Below, piece after piece: positions 1 through 8,648 of a stretch of 64,000 bases of DNA (positions are counted from its first letter, which is position 1; the number at the start of each line of letters is the position of its first letter). Source of the DNA: Helicobacter_D ganmani (GTDB lineage: Bacteria; Campylobacterota; Campylobacteria; Campylobacterales; Helicobacteraceae); NCBI RefSeq assembly GCF_965138225.1, contig NZ_CBCSAX010000004.1; one strand, 5' to 3'. Under the pieces are notes generated by a model. The model was given only the letters and a program-made list of their open reading frames with translations. It did not search any database and had not been told where the DNA came from. Position numbers and translations under genes: made by a program.

Positions 1-275
1 TTTGTGGAATCTTTTTCGTTTGCGCAAATATCTGTGATATACACTAAACCAGGGTCAATGACTAAGATATAATCTGGATTCATAAATTTTTCGTGGTTAA
101 GAATTGGACTTTCATCAATTCTATTATATGCTGTCATTGCTGCACCTCTTTTTGCTGAACCATAAAATGCAAAAGCCTGCACTTCCTTGCCTGTCCCTGC
201 AATCACATCTGCCAAACCTTTTGCTCCTGTTACTGCACCTTGTCCTGCACGGCTATGCCATCTAATTTCAAGCAT
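1..275 (-). CDS. porG: Pyruvate:ferredoxin/flavodoxin oxidoreductase gamma subunit, N-terminal part
   Basis: This is the first 91 residues of the gamma subunit of pyruvate oxidoreductase, which makes acetyl-CoA from pyruvate and passes electrons to flavodoxin or ferredoxin. The N-terminus reads MLEIRWHSRAGQGAVTGAKG and is followed by the AFAFYGSAKRGAA and NPDYILVIDPGL segments typical of this subunit. An AGGAGG ribosome-binding site lies 6 bases before the ATG at 275. The gene runs off the left edge; in H. pylori the other subunits follow in a porCDAB operon, so they are expected beyond position 1. The call rests on recognising the N-terminal third only. Confidence 0.85.
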   Translation of the reverse strand, partial: MLEIRWHSRAGQGAVTGAKGLADVIAGTGKEVQAFAFYGSAKRGAAMTAYNRIDESPILNHEKFMNPDYILVIDPGLVYITDICANEKDST

Positions 276-496
276 AATGCCTCCTAAATTTAATTTTTAA
301 AGTTACGACTTAATTTTAAAGAAAACGCGCTTAAAAAAATTACTTTTTTGTTTCATAAGTTATAGAAAAATCTTCCAATGTGTAAAAATAACCCATTATT
401 ATTATTTGGAATCACGGCAACAAAAATAATCTAAAAATATTAAAATAGAATCTAAAAGGTAAAGAATTTGAAAAATACTGCAGTTTTTATTTGTAG

Positions 497-514
497 AGCC
501 CTTCTAAAAGGGCT
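497..514. terminator. Hairpin after the DUF465 gene
   Basis: A 7-bp inverted repeat (AGCCCTT, 4-base loop, AAGGGCT) lies just past the stop codon of the minus-strand gene at 519. There is no clear T-run after it on the minus strand, so it is a weak terminator candidate. Confidence 0.35.
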
Positions 515-518
515 TGGA

Positions 519-746
519 TTATTTTTTGTTCTCTTTGATGTATTCCATCACCATAGCATACGCTTCGTCTTTAAGCTCTAATTTTTTGCGTTTTAGCTCG
601 GCTAATTCCATACTTGAAGCGTGTTCTCTACCCTCTGAAATATCTTGGATCTTTTGGTCTAATTCGTTATGCTCATCAAAAATTTTGGCAAAATGCGCGT
701 TCTCTTGCTTTAAAACGCTAATCTCATCTCTATATTCGTGTAACAT
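519..746 (-). CDS. DUF465 / YdcH-family small coiled-coil protein
   Basis: This 75-residue, highly charged, all-helical protein has the heptad-like pattern and LxxLKRKKLxLKDE ending of the DUF465 (YdcH) family. No biochemical function is established for the family. An AAAGGAGA ribosome-binding site precedes the ATG at 746, and a TATAAT box lies at 780-785. The gene stands alone between porG and argJ. The family call is fairly sure; the role is unknown. Confidence 0.7.
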   Translation of the reverse strand: MLHEYRDEISVLKQENAHFAKIFDEHNELDQKIQDISEGREHASSMELAELKRKKLELKDEAYAMVMEYIKENKK

Positions 747-779
747 TGGCTCTCCTTTTAAAGATAAATTAATATGTAA

Positions 780-785
780 ATTATA
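780..785 (-). promoter_or_regulatory. -10 box for the DUF465 gene
   Basis: On the minus strand the hexamer is TATAAT, 34 bases upstream of the ATG at 746. No clear -35 is visible, as is common in this class of bacteria. Confidence 0.4.
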
Positions 786-843
786 AACAAAATTGCCTTA
801 ATGCTTACCATTTTTGCAAAATTTTAGATAATCTTGCTTAAAT

Positions 844-2034
844 TTACGAACGATAATCCGCATTAATTTTGACATATTCGTGTCCTAAGTCGCAACCATA
901 TGCCACATAGGATTCTGTGCCCTTACCAATCTCACAAATAATTCTAAAAGATTCCCGTTTTAGAACTTCTGCAGCTTTTTTTTCATTTTCACCATCAAAA
1001 TAAATCATGCCTTTTTGATAAACACACACTTCATCAAAATAAATTTCTAATGTCTTAGGACTACATTCAATCCCACTTGCTCCGATCGTTGATGCGATTC
1101 TACCCCAATTAGGGTCGCAACCAAACAATGCAGTTTTAACAAGCAAAGATTGACTTAACGCCTTGGCTACTTTTTGCGCTTCTTTTGAGGTTTTTGCACC
1201 TCTTACTTCAAAGGCAACTAGCTTCGTCGCACCCTCGCCATCACGCACAATATCCGTTGCAAGTTTGTGCATAATCCTTTCTAACACAAAGCCGAATGCT
1301 TCCTTATTATATGCTCCACTCTTGCCATTACTTAAAAGCAAAATCGTATCATTTGTAGAAGTATCACCATCTACGCTAATTGCATTAAAAGTGTTTTCAG
1401 CAGCATTTTGTAAAAGATCTTTCATATCCGACTTTGGAATCTCCGCGTCTGTGGCGATAAAACATAACATTGTTGCTAAAGAGGGATTAATCATACCTGC
1501 GCCCTTGCACATCGCACCAATTTTAAAGCTAGTCTTATCCTCTAGCACAACTTCAAAAGCAATGGTTTTACTAAAGCGGTCTGTCGTCATAATTGCATTT
1601 GCCGCTTTTGCATCGTCTTTTTTTGTCAAATCAAATTTCAAAAAAGATTCTACAATTTTTGTCTTTGGAAGCTGCACACCAATCACTCCGGTAGAACTCA
1701 TAATCGGATTATAAATCATAGGAAATTTACCTTTGGCTTCGTCTAATATTTCTTTGACATTTGCTACACCTTCATCACCTGTTAAGGCGTTCGCATTTTT
1801 AGAGTTAATTAACACGAAATTCGTTTTGAAATTTTTATCATATTCTTGATAATGCAAAATGGGTGCGGCGCAAAATTTGTTTTGTGTAAAAATCGCTTCT
1901 ACTTCACACAAAGAATCCGAATAAATAAAAGCCACATCAGGTTCTCCATTGGGCTTTAATCCTGCACTTACTCCGTCGCAATAAAACCCCTTTGCTACCG
2001 CGATTCCACCTTGTATTGGAAAAAAACTAAACAT
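844..2034 (-). CDS. argJ: ArgJ glutamate N-acetyltransferase (ornithine acetyltransferase)
   Basis: ArgJ moves the acetyl group from N-acetylornithine to glutamate in cyclic arginine synthesis, and some members can also use acetyl-CoA. The 396-residue length fits the family. The self-cleavage site is visible as KGAGMINPSLATML (about residues 177-190); Thr188 would become the N-terminal nucleophile of the beta chain. The oxyanion-hole region SSTGVIG is near residue 113. The ATG at 2034 overlaps the stop of the upstream potassium-channel gene by 8 bases, so the two are probably cotranscribed. H. pylori lacks this enzyme, so its presence suggests arginine prototrophy. Whether it is mono- or bifunctional cannot be read from the sequence. 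Confidence 0.92.
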   Translation of the reverse strand: MFSFFPIQGGIAVAKGFYCDGVSAGLKPNGEPDVAFIYSDSLCEVEAIFTQNKFCAAPILHYQEYDKNFKTNFVLINSKNANALTGDEGVANVKEILDEAKGKFPMIYNPIMSSTGVIGVQLPKTKIVESFLKFDLTKKDDAKAANAIMTTDRFSKTIAFEVVLEDKTSFKIGAMCKGAGMINPSLATMLCFIATDAEIPKSDMKDLLQNAAENTFNAISVDGDTSTNDTILLLSNGKSGAYNKEAFGFVLERIMHKLATDIVRDGEGATKLVAFEVRGAKTSKEAQKVAKALSQSLLVKTALFGCDPNWGRIASTIGASGIECSPKTLEIYFDEVCVYQKGMIYFDGENEKKAAEVLKRESFRIICEIGKGTESYVAYGCDLGHEYVKINADYRS

Positions 2035-3157
2035 ATTTTAACTCCTCTGGCTTATCTTTTTTAAAGATAAGCTGTTTTGTTAGATGCACACCATGTGAAG
2101 TGCCAATCACAAGTAATTTGCATTCGCTTGTTACTAAAGTGTCCCCATTAGGCATAGAAATAAATTTGCCATCTTTTTGCGTAATCCCCACAATAGAAGT
2201 CTGTGTAATCTCACGCACATGGGCTTCTTTAAGCTTTTTTAGGACGAGCCAAGAATAACGAGGCACAACAATTTCTTCTAAATCAAGCGGTGTATCCTTT
2301 TGATAGGCAAATCTCTCCAAAAGATTCTCCATATCTGGGCGCGTTGCCATTGCATTAACTCTTTGAGCAAACAGTTTTGAGGGAGACACAGCGTAATTTG
2401 CACCAAGTTTTTTAAGCTTTTCCTCATCTTCATTATTATCCGCATTGCCAATAATAAAATAAGGTTTGCGCCCCAATTCACGCTCATAAAGCCTCACAGA
2501 GGCAATTTGAGCAATATTATCTGCAATATTATTGGACAATGTAATCACCCCACGCGCACTAGAAAGATGGCATTTGAGCATTGCAATTTCTGTATGTGGG
2601 TCTTCGTTAATAAAAAAAGGATAATGATATTTTTGCGCAATATCTTCTAACGAATCGTTACGATCCACCACTACAAAGGGAATGTGTGCCTCACGAAATT
2701 GCTGTGATAGCTGTATCGTGTATTCATTGTGATAACAAATGATAAAATGATTTTTTAATCGCGCAATTTTGTAAATCATATTACGTTCCTTAATAATTGG
2801 AATCAGTTTTCCCCGACTAAGTATATCAATCACACTAACAACACAGAAGCTTAAAACAAGCGAACCTGCCAACATTACAAAAGCGGTATAAAAGATAGTC
2901 AAGTCATCAAACTCACCCTCATCTAATGCGCCAAAACCTGTTGTAGTAAAAGTATAAGAAGCCTGAAAAAATGCGTCAATTAAACCATAGTCTGTAAAGA
3001 CTAAATAGCCAAGTGTGCTGATTATTAAACCTGCAAAAATTAATAAAAAAGACGCACGGAAAGGTTTTAATTGCTCATAGAGCAAACCAGACATATCAAT
3101 ATCTGGCTTTTGAGTACCTTCCCAATGGAGAAATTTTTTGAGCCTATCAAAAGCCAC
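2027..3157 (-). CDS. Two-TM potassium channel with RCK/TrkA-N domain (HpKchA-like)
   Basis: This is an inner-membrane potassium channel with a cytoplasmic regulatory domain. Two hydrophobic helices (about residues 35-54 and 90-112) flank a pore loop with the filter-like motif TTTGFG at 71-76. A Rossmann-like RCK domain starts near residue 130 (FIICYHNEYT), and a TrkA-C-like region ends the protein. Its position next to rpmB matches HP0490-HP0491 in H. pylori, where the channel is called HpKchA and is needed for colonisation. The start is GTG at 3157 with only a weak ribosome-binding site. The channel class is clear; conductance and ligand are inferred from the homologue. Confidence 0.85.
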   Translation of the reverse strand: MAFDRLKKFLHWEGTQKPDIDMSGLLYEQLKPFRASFLLIFAGLIISTLGYLVFTDYGLIDAFFQASYTFTTTGFGALDEGEFDDLTIFYTAFVMLAGSLVLSFCVVSVIDILSRGKLIPIIKERNMIYKIARLKNHFIICYHNEYTIQLSQQFREAHIPFVVVDRNDSLEDIAQKYHYPFFINEDPHTEIAMLKCHLSSARGVITLSNNIADNIAQIASVRLYERELGRKPYFIIGNADNNEDEEKLKKLGANYAVSPSKLFAQRVNAMATRPDMENLLERFAYQKDTPLDLEEIVVPRYSWLVLKKLKEAHVREITQTSIVGITQKDGKFISMPNGDTLVTSECKLLVIGTSHGVHLTKQLIFKKDKPEELKYV

Positions 3158-3178
3158 AGCTCAACCCTGAACTAAGGA

Positions 3179-3367
3179 TTAAGAGTGTTTTTTCATAGTG
3201 CGCAATGTGGAAGCTGCGATTCTTACTTTCATTGTCCTGCCGTCTTCTAATTTAATTCTCACGGTTCTTAGATTCGGCAAAGATCGCTTTCTCGTCTTAT
3301 TGTTTGCGTGGCTTACATTATTGCCAACCATTGGACCTTTACCTGTAAAAAAACATTTTCTTGCCAT
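3179..3367 (-). CDS. rpmB: 50S ribosomal protein L28
   Basis: This 62-residue basic protein has the L28 signature: an N-terminal ARKCFFTGKGPMVGNNVSHA and the central RKRSLPNLRTVRI. L28 is part of the large ribosomal subunit. No zinc-binding CXXC pair is present, so it is a cysteine-poor form. The gene lies just upstream of the potassium-channel gene in the same direction, an arrangement shared with H. pylori. Confidence 0.97.
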   Translation of the reverse strand: MARKCFFTGKGPMVGNNVSHANNKTRKRSLPNLRTVRIKLEDGRTMKVRIAASTLRTMKKHS

Positions 3368-3457
3368 TTCCTAACCTTTTAAATCTTAAAATTAAAATTG
3401 CCAATAAATAAACTTTGGATTCTATCTCAAACTAAATAATAGAAAGTTTAAATTCTC

Positions 3458-4417
3458 TTAATTTAGCTGTTTTTTGATTTCCTGCACAATATCAAAGCCG
3501 TGATTAAGTGCAGCTGCAATAGAACCACCATTTTTGTATAAAATGTCTCCCGCAATATAAACGCCCTCAACTGAACTTTGATGTTTGTCATCTGTGAGAG
3601 GAACACCATCAGCATCTAATTCTACACCACATTTGCGCAAGAAATCTACAGGAGCTATTCCTCCAATTGCATAAATTACACGTTCATATATTGCACTTGT
3701 TCCGTCGGTGAAATTAACCTTTACTTTGCCCTCTTGGTCTTCTAAGCTTTCAATATCTACGCCGAGTTTGGGCTGAATTTTGCCATTTGTAAAACACAAA
3801 TCCAAGTTTTCCTGATTTGTCTCATTGATTCTTGCAAATTCTTTCCTACGATAATTTAAAGTTACAGGATTCGTTTCACTAAGCACACACGCATATTCTA
3901 CCGCGGAATTTCCTCCACCAACAACTAAAATATTCTCACCATCTACACAACTATTTGCATTAAAATTGACGAGATTTTTAATACTATTTGGAATCGCATA
4001 GCTTGGTTTGTTAGGTTGCCCCATTTTTCCGATAGAAATCACAACAAATTTCGCTTTAAATTGCGTATTTTTAGCAGTATAAATAAGAAAATAATCCTTT
4101 TCTTTTTTGATAGATTCCACTTCTGTCTGAAATTGTACTTCAAAACCATTTTCTTGAATGATTTTATCAAATAAATCTAAAGTGCTTTCCTTTGTGCCAT
4201 CGCAAAAATAAATGTTCCCATTCAACTCAACTTTTTGTCCTTTGTAATCTTTATCTACGCGTTTTTTATCTTTGTAAAACTTGCGAATCGTGGTAGAATG
4301 TCCCTCGCCCTTTTCAAACAAAATGACATCTTTAATACCTAAAACCATTGATTCTACTGCCGATGCGATTCCACCCGGACCGCCACCTACAATTGCAATA
4401 TCATAAATTTCTTTCAT
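3458..4417 (-). CDS. FAD-dependent thioredoxin-reductase-like protein without CXXC (TrxR2 type)
   Basis: The 319-residue protein has the two-dinucleotide-domain fold of thioredoxin reductases: an FAD-binding GGGPGG at residues 11-16, an NAD(P)H-binding VVGGGNSAVEYA in the middle, and a GD motif near the C-terminus. The redox-active CXXC of true thioredoxin reductase is missing; the expected region holds one cysteine (SCVDG). This resembles HP1164 (TrxR2) of H. pylori and the YpdA-like flavoproteins, so the electron acceptor may be something other than thioredoxin. It abuts ccoS (stop and start share position 4417), which suggests cotranscription. The substrate is not known. Confidence 0.75.
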   Translation of the reverse strand: MKEIYDIAIVGGGPGGIASAVESMVLGIKDVILFEKGEGHSTTIRKFYKDKKRVDKDYKGQKVELNGNIYFCDGTKESTLDLFDKIIQENGFEVQFQTEVESIKKEKDYFLIYTAKNTQFKAKFVVISIGKMGQPNKPSYAIPNSIKNLVNFNANSCVDGENILVVGGGNSAVEYACVLSETNPVTLNYRRKEFARINETNQENLDLCFTNGKIQPKLGVDIESLEDQEGKVKVNFTDGTSAIYERVIYAIGGIAPVDFLRKCGVELDADGVPLTDDKHQSSVEGVYIAGDILYKNGGSIAAALNHGFDIVQEIKKQLN

Positions 4418-4617
4418 TAATTATCCTTTGAATTCTTTTTTGAATTATCCCTTGCTGCGTGGCGCAAATCCTCTTCACTATCAAACAAAACGCCTTGCAT
4501 CATTTTTTTTTCATCATCAAATTGCCCACTTTTTAAGCCCCACAAAAAAGCAATCAGACCGATTAATCCAATCACAATACTTGTCGCAAGCATTACGGCA
4601 ACCATTGTTGTATTCAT
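4417..4617 (-). CDS. ccoS: cbb3 oxidase maturation protein CcoS (FixS)
   Basis: CcoS/FixS is a small membrane protein needed to assemble cofactors into cbb3-type cytochrome oxidase. This 66-residue protein has one membrane helix (about residues 7-28) followed by the family motif WGLKSGQFDD and a short acidic tail. It is separate from the ccoNOQP operon at 17538-20803. It overlaps maf by 4 bases on one side and the TrxR2-like gene on the other, so the set maf-ccoS-TrxR2 is probably one transcript. Confidence 0.88.
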   Translation of the reverse strand: MNTTMVAVMLATSIVIGLIGLIAFLWGLKSGQFDDEKKMMQGVLFDSEEDLRHAARDNSKKNSKDN

Positions 4618-5168
4618 AGCATTTTCCTTAAAAAAGGCAAAAGGGATTCTATATGCAATCCCATCGCATTAGAGGTTGCACCAACTTGTCGCTTAAGATA
4701 GTTTTGATGGAAACCTTCTATCATTACTGCGCCTGCCTTATTTGCCCACAAACCACTTTGCAAATAAGATTCTAAATCTTGTGGAGCAAAAGGAAAAAGC
4801 TCAAAATAAGTCTGGCTTAAATCCATATAGAAAAACTGCTCACAATGCAAAATTGCGCAAGTTAGAATCGTCAAACTTTTACCATTTTGCGATTCCAAAA
4901 ACACACTTGCTTCTGCTTTATTTTTCGCCTTGCGTTGTAAAACTCCGCCACAATCAATCACGCTATCTACAATCAAAAGCGGTGATTCTAACCCATAAAG
5001 ATCTAACGCGCTTTTGTGTTTGCCAAGTGCCGCTTGATAGACAAAAGACTTGGGCTTATCTAAAGGCAACTGCTCCTCATCAAACCCATTATCACATTGA
5101 ACAAAAGGAATCCTATGCGCTTCTAAAATTTGCTTTCGTGATTTGGAAGCAGAACATAAGCGCAACAT
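4614..5168 (-). CDS. maf: Maf-like nucleoside triphosphate pyrophosphatase
   Basis: Maf proteins hydrolyse non-canonical or modified nucleoside triphosphates to monophosphates. The N-terminus LCSASKSRKQIL matches the Maf start motif, LLIVDSVID holds the catalytic Asp region, and KAGAVMIEGF near residue 145 matches the family's GKAGxfxIqG block. The length (184) is normal. An ATG at 5168 starts the gene, and it overlaps ccoS downstream. Which nucleotide it prefers cannot be told here. Confidence 0.85.
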   Translation of the reverse strand: MLRLCSASKSRKQILEAHRIPFVQCDNGFDEEQLPLDKPKSFVYQAALGKHKSALDLYGLESPLLIVDSVIDCGGVLQRKAKNKAEASVFLESQNGKSLTILTCAILHCEQFFYMDLSQTYFELFPFAPQDLESYLQSGLWANKAGAVMIEGFHQNYLKRQVGATSNAMGLHIESLLPFLRKML

Positions 5169-5237
5169 AAAATTCCTTACACCTCAAGATAAACTTAAAA
5201 TTATAATCTTATTAAAATTATATTTTAATAAGATTCA

Positions 5238-5597
5238 TTAATTTTTAAAACTAACCGCCACAACCGCAATAGCAAATCCGCCATCATGAGAAAGAGAAAG
5301 GCTTAGAGAATGGAGGTTAAAATATTCCATTTTTTCATTACTTAAATGCAAGAGCGGAGCACCCTTTTGGTTCTTGGAAATCCATATATCGTGGAATCCC
5401 AATTCCTTTCCGATTCCACATTTTAATGCCTTTGCACAAGCTTCTTTTGCCGCCCAAAATCCTGCAAGACTTTGAGGATTTTTAGCAATTTGTATTTCAG
5501 AATAATTTAAGAATTTTTGCAATCCTTTTTCTCCAAATTTTGCTAATAAAGATTCTATGCGCTGAATTTTGACAATATCTACTCCCACATCAAACAT
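5238..5597 (-). CDS. acpS: Holo-[acyl-carrier-protein] synthase
   Basis: AcpS transfers 4'-phosphopantetheine from CoA to acyl carrier protein. The 119-residue protein has the two magnesium-binding blocks of the family: GVDIV at the N-terminus (Asp7) and FWAAKEACAKAL near residue 47, with Glu52 in WAAKEA. A late SLSHDGGFAIA block matches the CoA-binding end of the family. It follows fliL with the start and stop sharing position 5597, so the two genes are cotranscribed. Confidence 0.93.
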   Translation of the reverse strand: MFDVGVDIVKIQRIESLLAKFGEKGLQKFLNYSEIQIAKNPQSLAGFWAAKEACAKALKCGIGKELGFHDIWISKNQKGAPLLHLSNEKMEYFNLHSLSLSLSHDGGFAIAVVAVSFKN

Positions 5598-6136
5598 TAT
5601 TGCACTACAAATTCAGTAAAAAAGATATTAACAACTCTACCATCTACCAAAAATTCGTTCAAGCGTTCTATAATTTCTTCTTTCAACTTTTGCTTGCCTT
5701 TAGCTGTCTGTACTTCTTCAAATGTTTTTGAACTAAGAATTGAAATAATCACATCACGCAAAACACCTCGTTTTGTTTCAAGTTCTGTTTGCATTTCAGC
5801 AATGCTAAGCTCCAATGAAATAGAAGTTTTAAGATAACGTTTGCCACCTCCTGAAGTCATCAAATTGACAATAAATTGGTCCAAAGGATACATTGGTCCA
5901 ACACTTAGGAGGTTGCTATTGGGATTAGCGGCACTCCCTTTATTTGCTGCACTTTGTTGTTGAGGAGCAGCAGTCGGTCCTGCTTCTGGCTCATCTCCTC
6001 CGCTAAAAATCAAAATCGCAACGACAATCAAAATAATCAATAACAATGCAACGACACCAATGATGATGAAAAGTAGCATTTTATTCTGTTTTAAGCCTTC
6101 AAGTTTGGATTCTTTTTTGGTTTCTTCTTCTGCCAT
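5597..6136 (-). CDS. fliL: Flagellar basal-body protein FliL
   Basis: FliL sits in the inner membrane around the flagellar stator and tunes motor torque. The 179-residue protein has a short charged cytoplasmic start, one membrane helix (about residues 20-45), a Pro/Ala/Gln/Ser-rich linker, and the periplasmic domain with YPLDQFIVNL and KRYLKTSISLEL, which are typical of FliL. An AAAGGAGA ribosome-binding site precedes the ATG and a TATAAT box lies at 6161-6166. It is the first gene of a small unit with acpS. Confidence 0.92.
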   Translation of the reverse strand: MAEEETKKESKLEGLKQNKMLLFIIIGVVALLLIILIVVAILIFSGGDEPEAGPTAAPQQQSAANKGSAANPNSNLLSVGPMYPLDQFIVNLMTSGGGKRYLKTSISLELSIAEMQTELETKRGVLRDVIISILSSKTFEEVQTAKGKQKLKEEIIERLNEFLVDGRVVNIFFTEFVVQ

Positions 6137-6160
6137 TTTCTCTCCTTTAATAAAAATTCT

Positions 6161-6166
6161 ATTATA
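6161..6166 (-). promoter_or_regulatory. -10 box for fliL-acpS
   Basis: The minus-strand hexamer TATAAT lies 25 bases upstream of the fliL ATG and would give a leader of about 18 bases. No sigma54 (GG-N10-GC) pattern was seen next to it. Confidence 0.4.
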
Positions 6167-6193
6167 TAAAATCTTTTTTTAAATTTTCAAGTT

Positions 6194-7258
6194 TTACATT
6201 TTTAAATAACTTCCAAGCCATTTTAACTCATTTGGATATCGTCTAAACAATTCACTCACATTCGCATCATCAATGTGTCCATCAATATCAATAAAAAAGC
6301 AATAGTCAAAATCATTTCCTGTGCGCTTAGGGCGAGATTGAAAAAAGGTCATATTAATATTTAAATCTTTCACATCATAAAGCAGACGATGAATCGCACC
6401 GGGCTTGTCGTCGTTTGCCAAAATTGCAAACAAAGAAGTTTTGTCTTTGCCGCAAGGTTGATTTTTGAAATTGCTAATCACAATAAAACGCGTTTTGTTG
6501 TCTGAATTGTTCTCAATATTTTCAAACAAAATTGGCGTGCTATAAAGTTTCGCTGCAATGGGTGAGCATATAGCAGCACATTTTGGATTTTCTTTTGCAA
6601 GCTGCGCCGCACGTGCAGTAGAATCTACCGGAATTCTCTGAATATGGTCTAAAGAATGCTCACTTAAGAAATTAGAACATTGTCCAAAAGCAATGTCTTT
6701 AGAGTAAATAACCTCAATTTCTTGAATTTTTTGTGTCTGACTTGCAAAACAATGATGAATCGGTATATAAATTTCAGCTACAATTTTTAACTCTGTGCTT
6801 CTTAGCAAATCCAATGTTTCCCCTACGACACCATTTTGACTATTTTCAATCGGAATCACTGCATAACTTGCACATTGATTTTCTACACTTTTGACGGCTT
6901 GTGTAATAGTATTGTGAGAAAAATATTCACACATTGCGCCAAACCTGCTTTCTGCCGCTTGATGCGTATAGCTTCCAAGAGGACCAAGATACGCCACGCG
7001 TTCTGGCGATTCCAAATTACGACTGACTGCAAAAATCTCCGAATAAATTGCCTCAATCGCTGCTCTATTGAGTGATAAAGAGCCTTTAGAATGCAATCTA
7101 TCAATGATTTCTTTTTCTCTCTCTGGACGATAAATAGGGGTATTACTCTGCAACTTTGCTTTGCCAATGCGCTTGACAATCTCCATACGCTTTTCTAATA
7201 ATCCCAAAATTTCATCATCAATGCTATCAATCTCTCTTCTAAAATTTTGTAAATTCAT
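6194..7258 (-). CDS. pheA: Bifunctional chorismate mutase / prephenate dehydratase (P-protein)
   Basis: PheA converts chorismate to prephenate and then to phenylpyruvate for phenylalanine synthesis. Three domains are visible in 354 residues: an AroQ chorismate mutase helix bundle (about 1-85, with IDEEILGLLEKRMEIV), prephenate dehydratase (about 88-270, with AYLGPLGSYTHQA and the catalytic TRF in DNKTRF), and a C-terminal ACT domain (from about 275). The ACT motif that is usually ESRP is QSRP here. The gene lies 12 bases downstream of lysA and is probably cotranscribed with it. Feedback control by phenylalanine through the ACT domain is inferred from the family. Confidence 0.95.
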   Translation of the reverse strand: MNLQNFRREIDSIDDEILGLLEKRMEIVKRIGKAKLQSNTPIYRPEREKEIIDRLHSKGSLSLNRAAIEAIYSEIFAVSRNLESPERVAYLGPLGSYTHQAAESRFGAMCEYFSHNTITQAVKSVENQCASYAVIPIENSQNGVVGETLDLLRSTELKIVAEIYIPIHHCFASQTQKIQEIEVIYSKDIAFGQCSNFLSEHSLDHIQRIPVDSTARAAQLAKENPKCAAICSPIAAKLYSTPILFENIENNSDNKTRFIVISNFKNQPCGKDKTSLFAILANDDKPGAIHRLLYDVKDLNINMTFFQSRPKRTGNDFDYCFFIDIDGHIDDANVSELFRRYPNELKWLGSYLKM

Positions 7259-7270
7259 CTTAAGATTCCT

Positions 7271-8527
7271 TCATAAATAATCTTTTTCTAACACAATCAA
7301 ATCTTCTATGCACTCCCTTTTGCGGACTAATCGTATAGCTCCATTCTCAACTGCAACCTCTGCACAGCGCGGGCGAGAATTATAATTACTTGCCATACTG
7401 AACCCATACGCTCCAGCACTAAGCACTGCTAGCACCTCCCCATTTTGCAAAGAAGGTAAGGAAATGTTTTTGCCCAAATAATCTCCACTCTCACAAATTG
7501 GACCTACGACATCTGCACTACTTAATTCTTGCGATTCTGTGTTAAGTGGCACAATCTGATGATACGCATCATAAAAACTTGGACGAATTAAATCATTCAT
7601 CGCACCATCTACGATCACGAATCGCTTATTTTGATGCATTTTTTGATAAAGCACTTTTGTCAAAAACACGCCACTATTTCCCACGATAAATCTACCCGGC
7701 TCACAAATAATTGTTAAATCCAATCCCCGCAATTCCTCTAAAATTGCTTGTGCGTAATCATAAGGATTGATAGTTGTTTCATCACTATAAGTGATTCCAA
7801 TCCCACCACCTATGTCAAAAAACTTAATCTCAATTTTGAGTGCCAATAAACTATGCGCAAGTTGTGCAATTTTGCGTGCAGACTCCGCAATGGGCTTGAG
7901 CTTGGTTAATTGACTACCAATATGAAAATGAATCCCAATAGGCTCTAAGTATTTGGAATGATGTGCCAACAAATACATACCCTTAGCCTCTTCAATGCTC
8001 ACACCAAATTTATTTTCTTTTAGCCCTGTGGAAATATAAGGGTGTGTTTGCGGGTCAATATCTGGATTGACACGTATAGAAATCCTCGCTGGAACTCCTA
8101 ACTCTTGCGCACAAGATTCCACAAGCAACATTTCCTCTTTGGATTCTACATTAATAAATAAGATGCCAATGCGTAAAGCCTCTTGAATCTCAAAAGCTTG
8201 CTTGCCCACGCCACTATAAATGATTTTATACTTTGGAATCCCTGCCAAAATAGCACGTTGAATCTCACCCAAAGAAACACAATCCGCCCCGCTTTCCAAA
8301 CTAGCCAACTTTTTGATAACGCTTAAGTTAGAGTTTGCTTTTAATGCATAGCAAATCATTGTTTTTCTTCCGCCAAAAGCCGCTTTCATCTGCGCATATC
8401 TTTCTTGGATTCTATCCAAATCATAAACATATAAAGGTGTGCCAAAGTCTTTTGCAGCCTTTTGTAATAAATCTTTATCAAAATTTCCATCAAGTTTAGG
8501 GATATTTTGGGATTCTATATTTTTCAT
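7271..8527 (-). CDS. lysA: Diaminopimelate decarboxylase
   Basis: LysA decarboxylates meso-diaminopimelate to L-lysine using PLP. The PLP-lysine motif CYALKANSN is at about residue 63, the HIGSQ block is in the middle, and the CESGDYLG block with the catalytic cysteine is near the C-terminus. I start the gene at the ATG at 8527 (418 residues). The longer frame from 8572 begins with TTG and lies across a TATAAT box at 8562-8567, so it is unlikely to be translated. It heads a unit with pheA. Confidence 0.93.
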   Translation of the reverse strand: MKNIESQNIPKLDGNFDKDLLQKAAKDFGTPLYVYDLDRIQERYAQMKAAFGGRKTMICYALKANSNLSVIKKLASLESGADCVSLGEIQRAILAGIPKYKIIYSGVGKQAFEIQEALRIGILFINVESKEEMLLVESCAQELGVPARISIRVNPDIDPQTHPYISTGLKENKFGVSIEEAKGMYLLAHHSKYLEPIGIHFHIGSQLTKLKPIAESARKIAQLAHSLLALKIEIKFFDIGGGIGITYSDETTINPYDYAQAILEELRGLDLTIICEPGRFIVGNSGVFLTKVLYQKMHQNKRFVIVDGAMNDLIRPSFYDAYHQIVPLNTESQELSSADVVGPICESGDYLGKNISLPSLQNGEVLAVLSAGAYGFSMASNYNSRPRCAEVAVENGAIRLVRKRECIEDLIVLEKDYL

Positions 8528-8561
8528 TTTTTCTGCTCTTATTTTTCTAGTTGAATTTACA

Positions 8562-8567
8562 ATTATA
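8562..8567 (-). promoter_or_regulatory. -10 box for lysA-pheA
   Basis: Minus-strand TATAAT 35 bases upstream of the chosen lysA ATG. It supports the shorter lysA start. Confidence 0.45.
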
Positions 8568-8648
8568 ATCAAAAATGCCTTAAATCTTTAAACTAAAATT
8601 AGTTACACTTTCAAACTTAAGTTCATAGTATTAAAGGTTCAAAATATA

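Noticed and set aside
1163..1714. 183-residue open frame on the plus strand
   Set aside because: It lies wholly antisense to the clear argJ gene and has no domain; it is a shadow frame. Other long antisense frames (for example 29750-30169, 4742-5170, 24960-25469) were dropped for the same reason.
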